DNA from: Pseudomonadota bacterium
GTDB lineage: Bacteria; Desulfobacterota; Binatia; Bin18
Length of the DNA stretch: 35,558 nt
Reading direction: 5' to 3'
Assembly (NCBI GenBank): GCA_005804965.1
Contig: SYOC01000397.1
Coordinates: 1 to 35,558 of the forward strand
Shown: piece by piece, positions 24,115-32,362 of the stretch
How the letters are laid out: every line of letters starts with the position of its first letter
Numbering within the stretch: the first letter of the stretch is position 1
The notes under the pieces: model-generated
The model's input: the letters and a program-made list of their open reading frames with translations, nothing else
The model's database searches: none
Told to the model about the DNA's origin: nothing
Position numbers and translations under genes: made by a program

Positions 24115-24186
24115 TGAGTGATGAGTGGAAAGTGATGAGTGCGAAGTCTGATTTTACTTTGCACTTTCTCCTTTAGGCTTTCCACT
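24103..24186. repeat. tandem AGTGGAAAGTGATGAG repeat with hairpin
   Basis: Two related 16-base units, AGTGAAAAGTAATGAG (24103-24118) and AGTGGAAAGTGATGAG (24124-24139), lie 21 bases apart, the first overlapping the MaoC stop. AGTGGAAAG (24124-24132) pairs perfectly with CTTTCCACT (24178-24186), with a second inner stem between. A third copy, AGTGGAAAGTAATGAG, is at 8111-8126, before the qhpC hairpin. Confidence 0.65.
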
Positions 24187-24205
24187 GTTCCCTTTGGAGG
24201 TTTGC

Positions 24206-25096
24206 ATGTCACGTTTACGCCGCGCCGTCCATTTTGTGCCGGGCGCGAATGAAAAAATGTTGCAGAAGTCGCTGGCGTTGCCGGCGGATAGTTTGGTGCT
24301 TGATCTTGAAGACGCCGTCACGCCGGAAAACAAAGACTCGGCACGAGTGACGGTGACCCGCTGGCTCAAAGAGGTCGATTTCGGTCGCCAAGAGCGCATG
24401 GTACGCATGAACCCGCTCGATACGCCGTGGGGTGTTAAAGACCTGGAAGTGACGATGCAAGGCAAGCCGGATTCGTATCTGGTGCCCAAAGTGCGCACGA
24501 AGGACGATCTCCTCAGGATCGACACGATTATCAGCCGCATGGAGCGCGAATATGGCCACCCGCCTGGAGAGGTGAAGCTCGTGGTGTTGTCTACCGAGAC
24601 GCCGCAGGGATTGCTCAATATCCGAGACTTCGGTGCCTGCCCGCGTGTGGACTCCTTGTCGTGGGGGGCCGAGGACCTCTCAGCGTCGATTGGTGCGCGG
24701 CGCAATCGCGACGAGCATGGGCAATTCCTCGAAGTCTTTCGTTATGCCCGCATCATGACATTGCTGGCGGCAACAGCAGCGGATGTCCAGCCGCTGGATA
24801 CCGTCTTTGTTGATATCAAAGATACCGAGGGGCTACGCCGCGATTGTCTGGAAGGCGCATGGATGGGCTTTACGGGAAAGATCACGATCCATCCCAGCCA
24901 GATTGAAATCGTGAACGAAATTTTCACGCCCTCGGCTGAGGAGATTGCCGAGAGCAAAGAGCTGCTCGCCGCGTTCGAGGAGAATCAAAAAGCTGGCAAG
25001 ATGGCTTTCAGCTTCAAAGGACAAATGGTGGATGTGCCGCATTTGACGCGAGCACGAACGATCTTGGAGCGTGCGCGGCTGGCCGGGATCGCTTAG
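24206..25096 (+). CDS. HpcH/HpaI (CitE-like) CoA-ester lyase
   Basis: A 296-residue member of the citrate lyase beta-like family. It shows PGANEKMLQKSLAL, LVLDLEDAVTPE, VRMNPLDTPWG, a metal-binding Glu in STETPQG, SWGAEDLSASIGA, and TGKITIHPSQIEIVN at the C-terminus. Enzymes of this type split or form malyl-CoA, beta-methylmalyl-CoA or citramalyl-CoA. Following a MaoC hydratase, hydration of mesaconyl-CoA and cleavage to glyoxylate and propionyl-CoA, or a similar pair, would be a consistent sequence (inference). ATG 24206 has GGAGG five bases upstream. Confidence 0.9.
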   Translation: MSRLRRAVHFVPGANEKMLQKSLALPADSLVLDLEDAVTPENKDSARVTVTRWLKEVDFGRQERMVRMNPLDTPWGVKDLEVTMQGKPDSYLVPKVRTKDDLLRIDTIISRMEREYGHPPGEVKLVVLSTETPQGLLNIRDFGACPRVDSLSWGAEDLSASIGARRNRDEHGQFLEVFRYARIMTLLAATAADVQPLDTVFVDIKDTEGLRRDCLEGAWMGFTGKITIHPSQIEIVNEIFTPSAEEIAESKELLAAFEENQKAGKMAFSFKGQMVDVPHLTRARTILERARLAGIA

Positions 25097-25110
25097 CAAG
25101 GCGGAAACGG

Positions 25111-25197
25111 AGAAACGGAGACGAGGCGAATCGGAGAAGGAGCCTTTATTTTTCTCCCCGATTCCCCGATTCCCTGGTTCCCCCAATCTCCGTTTCT
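25111..25197. repeat. imperfect inverted repeat between lyase and thiolase genes
   Basis: AGAAACGGAG (25111-25120) pairs exactly with CTCCGTTTCT (25188-25197), and GAATCGGAGAA (25128-25138) nearly with TTCTCCCCGATTC (25152-25164). The arms carry short internal near-repeats (CGGAGA, CCCGATTC). It fills most of the 155-base gap before the GTG start of the next gene. Confidence 0.6.
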
Positions 25198-25251
25198 GGT
25201 TTCTTGTACTGAGCGCTATTTGTTACAAGTCTTTATGAGGAGAGCAGCATT

Positions 25252-26652
25252 GTGATCGGCATTATCAGTTGTGGGTATCATGTGCCTTTTTGTCGTCTTG
25301 AGCGTGAGAAGATCGCTCAAGCGTGGGCGCGGCGGGCGGGGAAGGGTGAACGAGCGGCAGTGTATTTCGATGAAGACTCTCTGACTCTGGCTTTGGAAGC
25401 TGCCTCTCGTTGCCTTGAGGAGCAGGGCAAAGTTGGCGTCGAGGGTCTGTATTTTGCCTCGACCTCAGCGCCATTTTGGCAACGCTCTTCGGCGAGCTTT
25501 ATGGCGGCAGCGTGTGACTTGCCACAAGAATGTGAGACCACTGACTTTGCCGGGAACGTACGATCGGCGACTTCGGCCCTGCGTGCTGGTGTGGATGCCC
25601 TTGCTAGTGGACGCCTTGCCCGTGTGCTGATTGCCGCTGGTGACGTGCGCGACGGGCAGCCGGATGAGGGCGAGGAAGAATGGTTCGGCGATGCTGGGAG
25701 CGCGGTGATGATCGGGCGGGAAGGGGTGATTGCTGAGATTCTTGGAACTGCCTCTCGGTCCGACGATTTTCTCGATGAGTGGCGGCGTGATACCGACGGG
25801 TTTATCCAAACCCAGGCGTCGCGCTTCGCGACTGAACGCGGCTATCAAGCCAGCGTGGTTGCGGTTGGCAATGCCTTGTTGCAGAAGCATAACCTGAAGG
25901 CGCAGGACCTCGCAAAAGTGATCCTCCCGTCGCCTGATGGTCGGGCGCATACCAATGCAGCAAAGAAGCTCGGCTTTCAGGATGTACAGATTCAGAATCC
26001 GCTCTTTCAAGACATTGGCGCGTGTGGCAGCGCTGCACCATTCCTTTTACTCGCGGCGGCGTTGGAAACCGCTCAGCCCGGGGATCGTCTGCTGCTCTTG
26101 GCGTATGGCGACGGGGCTGATGGCGTGTTGCTGCAAGTCACCGAGGCGATCAAACAGCGTCGGTTGTCGCGTTCGCTCTCCGAGCATTTGAGCGAGAAAC
26201 GCCTCTATCCCTCGTACCAAATCTTCAAAAAGATGCGGGAGTATTGCGGAGAGAACGAGGACGGCCCGGAGTTGTCGAACGTGTTTCTCGCGAAAGAAGA
26301 GAAGCAGAATATCCGGCTTTATGGCACCCATTGCTTGCGCTGTGGGACGCGACAGTATCCCATCGCTCGCGTGTGCCTCGCTTGTCAGAATCACGACTCA
26401 TTGCAAGAAGTGCCGCTCGAACGCGCGGGACAGGTCTTCACCTTCACTCGCGATCATCTCTATGTGGCGGCGGACTCGCCAACTATCATGAGTGTGGTCG
26501 ATGTGCAAAACGGCGGACGGCTCTACATCCAGATGACTGATGTGGACCCTGAGGATGTGCGGGTCGGTGACGAAGTCGTGCTGACGCTGCGCCGTCGTAA
26601 AGAAGGACCGACGATGCATCATTATTATTGGAAGTGCCGCCCGTTGCGCTGA
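25252..26652 (+). CDS. HMG-CoA-synthase-like thiolase fused to DUF35 zinc ribbon/OB domain
   Basis: A 466-residue two-part protein. Residues 1-330 follow the HMG-CoA synthase/KAS III fold (SCGYHVPFCRL at the start, DFAGNVRSATSALRAG, FGDAGSAVMIG, CGSAAPFLLLAAAL). Residues about 350-466 are a DUF35 unit: a CLRCGT...CLACQN zinc ribbon, then an OB fold. Where the nucleophilic Cys is expected the sequence has Asn102 in AGNVRSAT, so normal acyl-enzyme chemistry is doubtful. The start is GTG with GAGGAGAG upstream. Such fusions occur in acyl-CoA catabolic clusters. Function unknown beyond acyl-CoA binding. Confidence 0.83.
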   Translation: MIGIISCGYHVPFCRLEREKIAQAWARRAGKGERAAVYFDEDSLTLALEAASRCLEEQGKVGVEGLYFASTSAPFWQRSSASFMAAACDLPQECETTDFAGNVRSATSALRAGVDALASGRLARVLIAAGDVRDGQPDEGEEEWFGDAGSAVMIGREGVIAEILGTASRSDDFLDEWRRDTDGFIQTQASRFATERGYQASVVAVGNALLQKHNLKAQDLAKVILPSPDGRAHTNAAKKLGFQDVQIQNPLFQDIGACGSAAPFLLLAAALETAQPGDRLLLLAYGDGADGVLLQVTEAIKQRRLSRSLSEHLSEKRLYPSYQIFKKMREYCGENEDGPELSNVFLAKEEKQNIRLYGTHCLRCGTRQYPIARVCLACQNHDSLQEVPLERAGQVFTFTRDHLYVAADSPTIMSVVDVQNGGRLYIQMTDVDPEDVRVGDEVVLTLRRRKEGPTMHHYYWKCRPLR

Positions 26653-26722
26653 TGCCCAGCGCGTCTGAGGTGTAGTCAATCCAACTTGACTGCCAAATTG
26701 ATTTGACAAGCTGCGTGACTAA

Positions 26723-26764
26723 GGCAGGGGAAGCCGTATGGTGATTTTCCTGCCTTTTTCTTTT
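26723..26764 (+). terminator. rho-independent terminator after the thiolase-like gene
   Basis: GGCAGGGGAA (26723-26732) pairs with TTTTCCTGCC (26745-26754) using two G-U pairs, around a 12-base loop, and is followed by TTTTTCTTTT. It ends the 22421-26652 gene group. Downstream in the same gap, TACAAT (26800-26805) could be a -10 box for the receiver gene but has no good -35. Confidence 0.8.
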
Positions 26765-26839
26765 CATCCGCCGGTCATCTGCCGTTCACGTGCGTTGGCT
26801 ACAATCTTGCTCATACCTTAGCGGACGGAGGAACGAGAC

Positions 26840-27205
26840 ATGAGCAGACCAGTAGTACTTCTCGCGGAACGCAATCTTGAGCTACGACGACAGTTGTTTG
26901 CTCAGCTCCTCTGCCAAGGGTACGAAGTGATTGACTCGCCTCATACCGTCGATGTGTTACGCACGTTGCGTGGTCGGCGCGGCGTCGATCTGTTCATTTT
27001 GAGTGCGTCTTTGGACCAGCCCGGCGATGGTGTAGAACTAATGCAGCTCCTGCGTCACTGCGAGCACATGCCGCACGTTATTCTCACCGAAGAGCGCGAC
27101 GCTCAAGAAGGGGCATTGGCCGCATACGAAGCCGGTGCTGCCGCCTACCTGACTCAGCCCTTTTCTTGGCAGGATGTCATCACGAGCGTGCAGCAACTGT
27201 GCTGA
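26840..27205 (+). CDS. stand-alone degenerate receiver (pseudoreceiver) domain
   Basis: A 121-residue single-domain protein with a CheY-like pattern but without phosphorylation residues. The acidic pair is Ala9-Glu10 in LLAERN, the phospho-acceptor Asp is Ser55 in VDLFILSAS, and the conserved Lys is Gln106 in LTQPFSW. The switch Thr83 (ILTEE) and the GAAAYLTQPF stretch keep the fold recognisable. It cannot be phosphorylated in the usual way and may act as a constitutive protein-interaction module. No kinase or output gene is adjacent; hisD is convergent. GGAGG precedes the ATG. Confidence 0.82.
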   Translation: MSRPVVLLAERNLELRRQLFAQLLCQGYEVIDSPHTVDVLRTLRGRRGVDLFILSASLDQPGDGVELMQLLRHCEHMPHVILTEERDAQEGALAAYEAGAAAYLTQPFSWQDVITSVQQLC

Positions 27206-27269
27206 ACGCTGCCCTTCCTTACTTTGCCTGCCTTTATCTCATCCTTGAAGAGCGAGACCTTCCGCTGGC

Positions 27270-28598
27270 CTAGCGATGGGTCGAGCCTGTCTTGAGACGG
27301 TAGCGCACGGCCTGTGCGTGCGCCTCAAGCCCTTCCATGGTTGCGAGCTGGACGATGTGTGGTCCGAGGGCAGTCATGGCCTGGGACGAAGCTTCGATGA
27401 TGTTCGTGCGCTTGAGAAAATCGTAGACCCCTAGCGGTGAGGAAAACCGTGCCGTGCCGCCGGTAGGAAGCACGTGATTAGGGCCAGCGATGTAATCACC
27501 AAATGGTTCGGTAGAGAGATGCCCGAGAAAGATGGCACCGGCGTGGTGGAGATGCGGGAGCCAAGAGCGGGGCTTTTTGACGGCGAGTTCGAGATGTTCC
27601 GGGGCAATGGCATTGGCGAGCGTGATGACTTCGTTGCGATCTCGCGCCACGATCACCGCGCCTTGGCGTCGCATCGACGTTGCGGCAATCTGCGCTCGCT
27701 GTAATGTTTTCAATTGTTCGGTAATGGCTTCAATGATGGCTTGCGCCAACGACTCGGAGGTCGTGAGACAGAGCGGGGCCGCGAGTTCGTCGTGTTCTGC
27801 TTGCGACAACATGTCGGCGGCGACGTCGCGGGGCGAAGCGCTGTCGTCGGCAATGACCAACACTTCACTCGGACCAGCGATCATGTCGATATCCACCTGA
27901 CCAAAGACGAGGCGTTTGGCCGTTGCAACATAGATGTTGCCGGGGCCGACGATCTTATCAACTTGCGGGATGGTTTTCGTGCCGTAGGCGAGGGCAGCGA
28001 CAGCTTGCGCACCACCAATCCGGAAGAATGCGTGTGCTCCAGCGAGGTGCGCCGCTGCGAGGATGCCAGGATGATATCCCTGCGGTGAAGGTGGCGAGAC
28101 CACGACGATTTCTTTCACCCCGGCGACTTTGGCCGGGATGACGTTCATGAGCACGGACGACGGGTATGCCGCTTTTCCTCCAGGTACGTAGACGCCAACG
28201 CGATGCAACGGAGCAATGCGTTGGCCTAATGTGACGCCTAACGCGTCGCGATACGACCAGCTCGCCTGACGCTGTTTGCGATGAAAGGCGGTAATACGCT
28301 GCGCAGCGACCTGCAGAGCACGGCGCTCGACAGGAGGGAGCGAGTCGAAAGCCGCATGCAACTCTGCTGGTGGGACTGCCAAAGTCTGAGGCGTAAGCCG
28401 GACATGGTCGAAAGTGTGGGTGTAGGTACACACTGCTTGATCGCCGCGCCGTTTCACAACGGCGATGATGTCACGTACACTTTTCTCTACGTGTTCACTG
28501 GCGTTCTCTCCGCGTGCAAGCAGTTTGCGCAAGTGGCGTTGGCAAGTGGGGTCAGCAGTGTTGAGTAGGGCAACCGTGGGAGATTTTTGTGCTGGCAT
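27270..28598 (-). CDS. hisD: histidinol dehydrogenase
   Basis: A 442-residue enzyme, close to the usual length. It oxidises L-histidinol to histidine in two NAD-dependent steps, the last of the pathway. Recognisable are VGVYVPGGKAAYPSSVLMN, the NAD region KIVGPGNIYVATAKR, IAGPSEVLVIAD, the zinc/catalytic site SQAEHDELA, IAPEHLEL, and FGDYIAGPNHVLPT. It starts 9 bases after murA stops and is cotranscribed with it. No other his gene is in the window. Confidence 0.97.
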   Translation of the reverse strand: MPAQKSPTVALLNTADPTCQRHLRKLLARGENASEHVEKSVRDIIAVVKRRGDQAVCTYTHTFDHVRLTPQTLAVPPAELHAAFDSLPPVERRALQVAAQRITAFHRKQRQASWSYRDALGVTLGQRIAPLHRVGVYVPGGKAAYPSSVLMNVIPAKVAGVKEIVVVSPPSPQGYHPGILAAAHLAGAHAFFRIGGAQAVAALAYGTKTIPQVDKIVGPGNIYVATAKRLVFGQVDIDMIAGPSEVLVIADDSASPRDVAADMLSQAEHDELAAPLCLTTSESLAQAIIEAITEQLKTLQRAQIAATSMRRQGAVIVARDRNEVITLANAIAPEHLELAVKKPRSWLPHLHHAGAIFLGHLSTEPFGDYIAGPNHVLPTGGTARFSSPLGVYDFLKRTNIIEASSQAMTALGPHIVQLATMEGLEAHAQAVRYRLKTGSTHR

Positions 28599-28607
28599 GA
28601 GTCTCGT

Positions 28608-29867
28608 TTAGTCAGCTTTCGCGCGATGAATGTCGGCACCGATCCGTGACAGTTTCTCTTCAATGCGTTCGTAGCCACGATCCAAGTGGTATACCCGAGC
28701 CACTTCCGTCTCGCCTTGTGCGGCAAGTCCGGCGAGGAGCAACGAGACGCTCGCGCGTAAATCTGTGGCCATCACCTGGGCTCCGCTGAGGTAGGCGACG
28801 CCGTTAATGGTGGCCGTGTTGCCGTGCACTTGGATGTCGGCACCAAGGCGCACCAGCTCTTGGGCGTGCATAAAGCGGTTCTCGAAAATTGTCTCGGTAA
28901 TGATGCTTTGCCCTTGGCCGAGTGCGAGCAACGCCATCATCTGTGCCTGCAAGTCGGTGGGAAATCCGGGGTAAGGAAGGGTGGTCAAAGGAATGCCTCT
29001 TGGGCGACTGTTGCCGATGACGCGGATGCCGTCTTCGTGGATGGCGAACTGAATGCCAGCGTCTGCAAAGGCAGCGAGGAACGCATCAAGATGATCGGCG
29101 CGGGCTCCATGCACGAACACATCGCCTGAAGTAATCGCTCCAGCGGCGAGGAAGGTGCCAGCTTCGACACGATCAGGAATCACTACATGCTCAGCGCCAT
29201 GAAGCGATGCGACGCCTTCGATGGTGATTGTGCTGGTCCCGGCCCCGCGAATGTGAGCACCCATAGCGTTGAGCAGTAAGGCAAGATCGACAATCTCTGG
29301 TTCGCGTGCAGCATTGTCGATGATGGTCTCACCTTCAGCGAGAGTGGCGGCCATCAGCAAATTCTCTGTGGCTCCGACCGAGGGAAATTCGAGGGGAAGG
29401 TGGGCACCGCGCAATCTTTTCGCTTCAGCTTCGACGTAGCCTTGATAGAGGTGGATGGTGGCTCCCAAGCGTTGCATGCCGTCCAAGTGGATATTGACTG
29501 GGCGTGCGCCGATGGCGCAACCTCCCGGCGTAGATACCCGCGCACGGCCAAAGCGGGCGAGCAGAGGGCCGAGGGTGAGAAACGAAGCACGCATGGTTTT
29601 CACCAAGTCGTACGAGGCTTCGAGGTTTTGCACCCCGCTGGCAGACAGCGCGACTTCCTGGTCACCGACCCAATCGTATTCGACACCGAGATCACGCAAC
29701 AACCGCAGCGTGGTATGAATATCGACTAGCCGGGGCACCCGGCTGAGACGACACTCGTCTTCAGTGAGTAAGGTTGCAAACAAAAGCGGCAAGGCCGCAT
29801 TCTTTGCGCCGCTCACTACGATGTCCCCTCGCAACGGCGCTCCTCCCCGCACCACGATTGTCTCCAT
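28608..29867 (-). CDS. murA: UDP-N-acetylglucosamine 1-carboxyvinyltransferase
   Basis: A 419-residue enzyme, the same length as E. coli MurA. It transfers enolpyruvate from PEP to UDP-GlcNAc, the first committed step of peptidoglycan synthesis in the cytoplasm. It shows [20 protein letters not shown], the active-site loop [10 protein letters not shown] with the catalytic Cys (target of fosfomycin), and [18 protein letters not shown] chose the ATG at 29867, preceded by GAGAGG; a start at 29897 adds ten basic residues unlike the family. It lies 79 bases after prmC and just before hisD. Confidence 0.97.
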   Translation of the reverse strand: METIVVRGGAPLRGDIVVSGAKNAALPLLFATLLTEDECRLSRVPRLVDIHTTLRLLRDLGVEYDWVGDQEVALSASGVQNLEASYDLVKTMRASFLTLGPLLARFGRARVSTPGGCAIGARPVNIHLDGMQRLGATIHLYQGYVEAEAKRLRGAHLPLEFPSVGATENLLMAATLAEGETIIDNAAREPEIVDLALLLNAMGAHIRGAGTSTITIEGVASLHGAEHVVIPDRVEAGTFLAAGAITSGDVFVHGARADHLDAFLAAFADAGIQFAIHEDGIRVIGNSRPRGIPLTTLPYPGFPTDLQAQMMALLALGQGQSIITETIFENRFMHAQELVRLGADIQVHGNTATINGVAYLSGAQVMATDLRASVSLLLAGLAAQGETEVARVYHLDRGYERIEEKLSRIGADIHRAKAD

Positions 29868-29946
29868 CTTTCCTCTCTGCCTCCGATCCTTTCCCACTGT
29901 GTTCTGCTGTTACCGCTGGTGGAAGTGTCTTTCTTATTATGTGAAA

Positions 29947-30840
29947 TTATCTAGCGTACGCAACTACGACACGATCATGACCGGCATAATCTTGGAGACA
30001 AGATGAATTTGCGAAGGTAGCGTGGTGGCGAAAAAGGTCCAGCACGGAGGCGGCTTGGCTGGTGCCGATTTCCATGAGTAGCCGTCCACCGGAACGCACA
30101 TAGCGTGGACTGTCAGTCAGTAAGCGACGATAAAAGTCCAGGCCATCAGTCCCGCCAACGAGAGCTAAGTGGGGCTCCCAATCTCGGACCTCGGGCTGCA
30201 AGGTCGCGATCTCGCCGCAAGCGATGTACGGCGGATTAGCGACGAGAAGATCGAATCTGAGTTCTGTTTGGCTGAAGGCGGAGAAAAGATCACTGTGAAG
30301 AAAGTGTGTGCGTGCGGCGACGCCGAGCCGCTGCGCGTTGTCCTGAGCCACGGCCAGCGCGGCAAGGGAGAGATCCACCGCCCACACTTCGGCTCTTGGC
30401 AGTTCTTTCGCGAGAGCAATGGCCAAGCAGCCGCTGCCTGTGCCGATATCCAAGAGCCGTAGTGGCGACGTAAGAAGCTGGGCCTCCGCGAGGATGCGCA
30501 ACGAAGTTTCCACAAGCAGCTCGGTCTCGGGGCGTGGGATGAGGACCGCAGGCGTGATGTGAAATGCGAGCGACCAAAACTCGCGCACTCCAATGATATA
30601 GGCGAGTGGCTCGCGGCGGGCACGTCGCTGCACGAGCTTGAGAAAGATCCCATGAGCCTCGGTCGTGATACCGTCGCGGAGGCGAGCGAAGAGTTGGGCT
30701 CTATCGAGGGTCAACGCGTGGGCAAGTAAGGCTTCGGCATCAAGACGTGCCGTGTCAATACCGACGGCACTGAAGCGGGCTTCCGCACCAGCCAGCAGCG
30801 TATGCACTGTCTCTGCACAACGAGAAAAATCCTGCGCCAT
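29947..30840 (-). CDS. prmC: release factor glutamine methyltransferase
   Basis: A 297-residue SAM enzyme that methylates the Gln of the GGQ motif of RF1/RF2. The N-terminal helical domain precedes REPLAYIIGVREFW and VLIPRPETELLVE. The SAM site is LDIGTGSGCLAIALA and the catalytic motif is LLVANPPYIA, which holds the target Gln. It follows prfA, its substrate gene, by 16 bases, a common pairing. No clear ribosome site precedes the ATG, so translation may depend on coupling. Confidence 0.96.
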   Translation of the reverse strand: MAQDFSRCAETVHTLLAGAEARFSAVGIDTARLDAEALLAHALTLDRAQLFARLRDGITTEAHGIFLKLVQRRARREPLAYIIGVREFWSLAFHITPAVLIPRPETELLVETSLRILAEAQLLTSPLRLLDIGTGSGCLAIALAKELPRAEVWAVDLSLAALAVAQDNAQRLGVAARTHFLHSDLFSAFSQTELRFDLLVANPPYIACGEIATLQPEVRDWEPHLALVGGTDGLDFYRRLLTDSPRYVRSGGRLLMEIGTSQAASVLDLFRHHATFANSSCLQDYAGHDRVVVAYAR

Positions 30841-30856
30841 GGAAGAATCGAGGCAA

Positions 30857-31957
30857 TTATTCTCCCGAGCCTGAGAGAACCTCGGACTGCGATTTTAGCG
30901 CTTCGGCTTGGTGGAAAGAATTGAGTGCATCCACGATGGCGTCGATCTCACCGTCAAGTGCGCGGTCCAACGTGTACACCGTCAGGTTGATGCGATGGTC
31001 AGTGAGGCGCGACTGGGGAAAATTGTACGTGCGGATGCGCTCGGAGCGGTCACCCGACCCGACCATGCTGCGGCGCGAGGCGCTAATCGCGGCTTGTTGT
31101 TCGTCGCGGGCGCGTTCAAGCAAGCGGGCACGTAAAATCTTGAGGCCCTTGGCTTTGTTCTTGTGCTGCGACTTTTCGTCTTGGCACGACACCACGAGGT
31201 TTGTCGGCAAGTGAGTGATACGCACGGCAGAGTCGGTGGTGTTGACGCTTTGGCCGCCAGGACCTGAGGAGCGGAAAACGTCGATGCGCAAATCTTTCTC
31301 GTCGATATGGACATCCACTTCATCAGCTTCAGGTAAGACCGCGACGGTAACGGCTGAGGTGTGAATCCGTCCTGACGCTTCAGTCGCCGGGACGCGCTGC
31401 ACACGATGCACGCCGCCCTCAAATTTGAGGCGGCTGTAGGCACCTTTGCCTTCGATCAAACTGATGACTTCCTTGAAACCGCCGAGGCCGGTGGGGCTGG
31501 CACTCATGGTTTCGAGACGCCAGCCGTGAGTCTCAGCATAACGGGTGTACATACGGTACAAGTCCGCTACGAATAGGCTGGCTTCGTCTCCCCCTGTACC
31601 TGCGCGAATTTCCAAGAGTACGTTCTTGTCGTCCAGGGGATCTTTGGGAACGAGGAGGCGTTGGAGTTCACTTTCGAGGCGGGTGTAGTTGGCTTCGAGC
31701 GTGTCTTGTTCTTCCCTGGCCATTTCGCGTACGGCCGGGTCGCTATCTTCGAGCAAGGGTTTGTTGTTGGCAATTTCGTCTTTGGTTTTGCGCCACGCAC
31801 GGAAACAGGTGACGAGTTCTTCTAGAGAGGAGCGTTCCTTGGCCAGCTTGGCGTATTCCTTGGGATTGCTCAGAGACTCAGCGCGGCCGAGGGCAGCTTC
31901 CAGCTCTTGAAACCGAAATTCGACCTCGGTGAGTTTGTCGAGAAAGGTGTCGCTCAT
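30857..31957 (-). CDS. prfA: peptide chain release factor 1
   Basis: A 366-residue class I release factor. The PAT tripeptide in [13 protein letters not shown] is the RF1-type stop-codon selector (UAA/UAG), and GGQ in [13 protein letters not shown] catalyses peptidyl-tRNA hydrolysis. The N-terminal coiled region and C-terminal [17 protein letters not shown] are typical. It is located between rpmE and prmC. A terminator lies upstream after rpmE, so a separate promoter or read-through is needed. The ribosome site before the ATG is weak. Confidence 0.97.
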   Translation of the reverse strand: MSDTFLDKLTEVEFRFQELEAALGRAESLSNPKEYAKLAKERSSLEELVTCFRAWRKTKDEIANNKPLLEDSDPAVREMAREEQDTLEANYTRLESELQRLLVPKDPLDDKNVLLEIRAGTGGDEASLFVADLYRMYTRYAETHGWRLETMSASPTGLGGFKEVISLIEGKGAYSRLKFEGGVHRVQRVPATEASGRIHTSAVTVAVLPEADEVDVHIDEKDLRIDVFRSSGPGGQSVNTTDSAVRITHLPTNLVVSCQDEKSQHKNKAKGLKILRARLLERARDEQQAAISASRRSMVGSGDRSERIRTYNFPQSRLTDHRINLTVYTLDRALDGEIDAIVDALNSFHQAEALKSQSEVLSGSGE

Positions 31958-31991
31958 AGAATGTGTGTACCTGTCGCAGGGTGGTGGCGAG

Positions 31992-32023
31992 AAAAAATAA
32001 GGGCGGTCCGAAAACCGCCCTTA
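31992..32023 (-). terminator. rho-independent terminator after rpmE
   Basis: A perfect 10-base stem, TAAGGGCGGT (31998-32007) with ACCGCCCTTA (32014-32023), and a six-base loop. Read on the minus strand it is followed by TTTTTT (31992-31997 in complement). It separates rpmE from prfA. Confidence 0.85.
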
Positions 32024-32074
32024 CGCGAGCGTGTGTATGGTGTGCCGTACTGAGCGGCAAAGGCGCTGACGTGG

Positions 32075-32293
32075 CTACGATTGCGCAGCTTCGCCCACTT
32101 TCGCGTAACGTCGCCGAAAGCGCTCGACACGTCCGGCAGTATCTACCAAGCGTTGCTTCCCAGTGTAAAAGGGGTGGCACTGCGAGCACAGATCGAGATG
32201 GAGTGTCGGGACGGTTGATCGCGTTTCAAATGTGTTCCCGCACGCGCAGACGACAGTGCAGGTCTGGTACTTCGGGTGGATGCCTTCTTTCAT
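32075..32293 (-). CDS. rpmE: 50S ribosomal protein L31 (zinc-binding form)
   Basis: A 72-residue L31 starting [10 protein letters not shown]. It carries the cysteines of the zinc-binding (C+) form, CACG (16-19) and CSQC (36-39), and [20 protein letters not shown]. It links the 30S and 50S subunits. GGAGG lies six bases before the ATG at 32293; the open frame beyond it is not needed. It has its own promoter and terminator, so it can be regulated separately from prfA. An additional Cys12 lies in the first strand. Confidence 0.97.
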   Translation of the reverse strand: MKEGIHPKYQTCTVVCACGNTFETRSTVPTLHLDLCSQCHPFYTGKQRLVDTAGRVERFRRRYAKVGEAAQS

Positions 32294-32312
32294 TCTGAAC
32301 CTCCGCCCGTTA

Positions 32313-32341
32313 GTATTACCACCTCGCTTCCAGCGTCGCAA
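32313..32341 (-). promoter_or_regulatory. sigma70-like promoter of rpmE
   Basis: On the minus strand TTGCGA (32336-32341) and TAATAC (32313-32318) are separated by 17 bases. They lie just upstream of the rpmE ribosome site, giving a very short leader. Confidence 0.6.
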
Positions 32342-32362
32342 CCAACATGAAGGGGGGAACTC

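Noticed and set aside
25203-25229. CTTGTA...TACAAG inverted repeat as an operator or promoter before the thiolase-like gene
   Set aside because: Only six bases per arm and poor -35/-10 spacing; could be chance.
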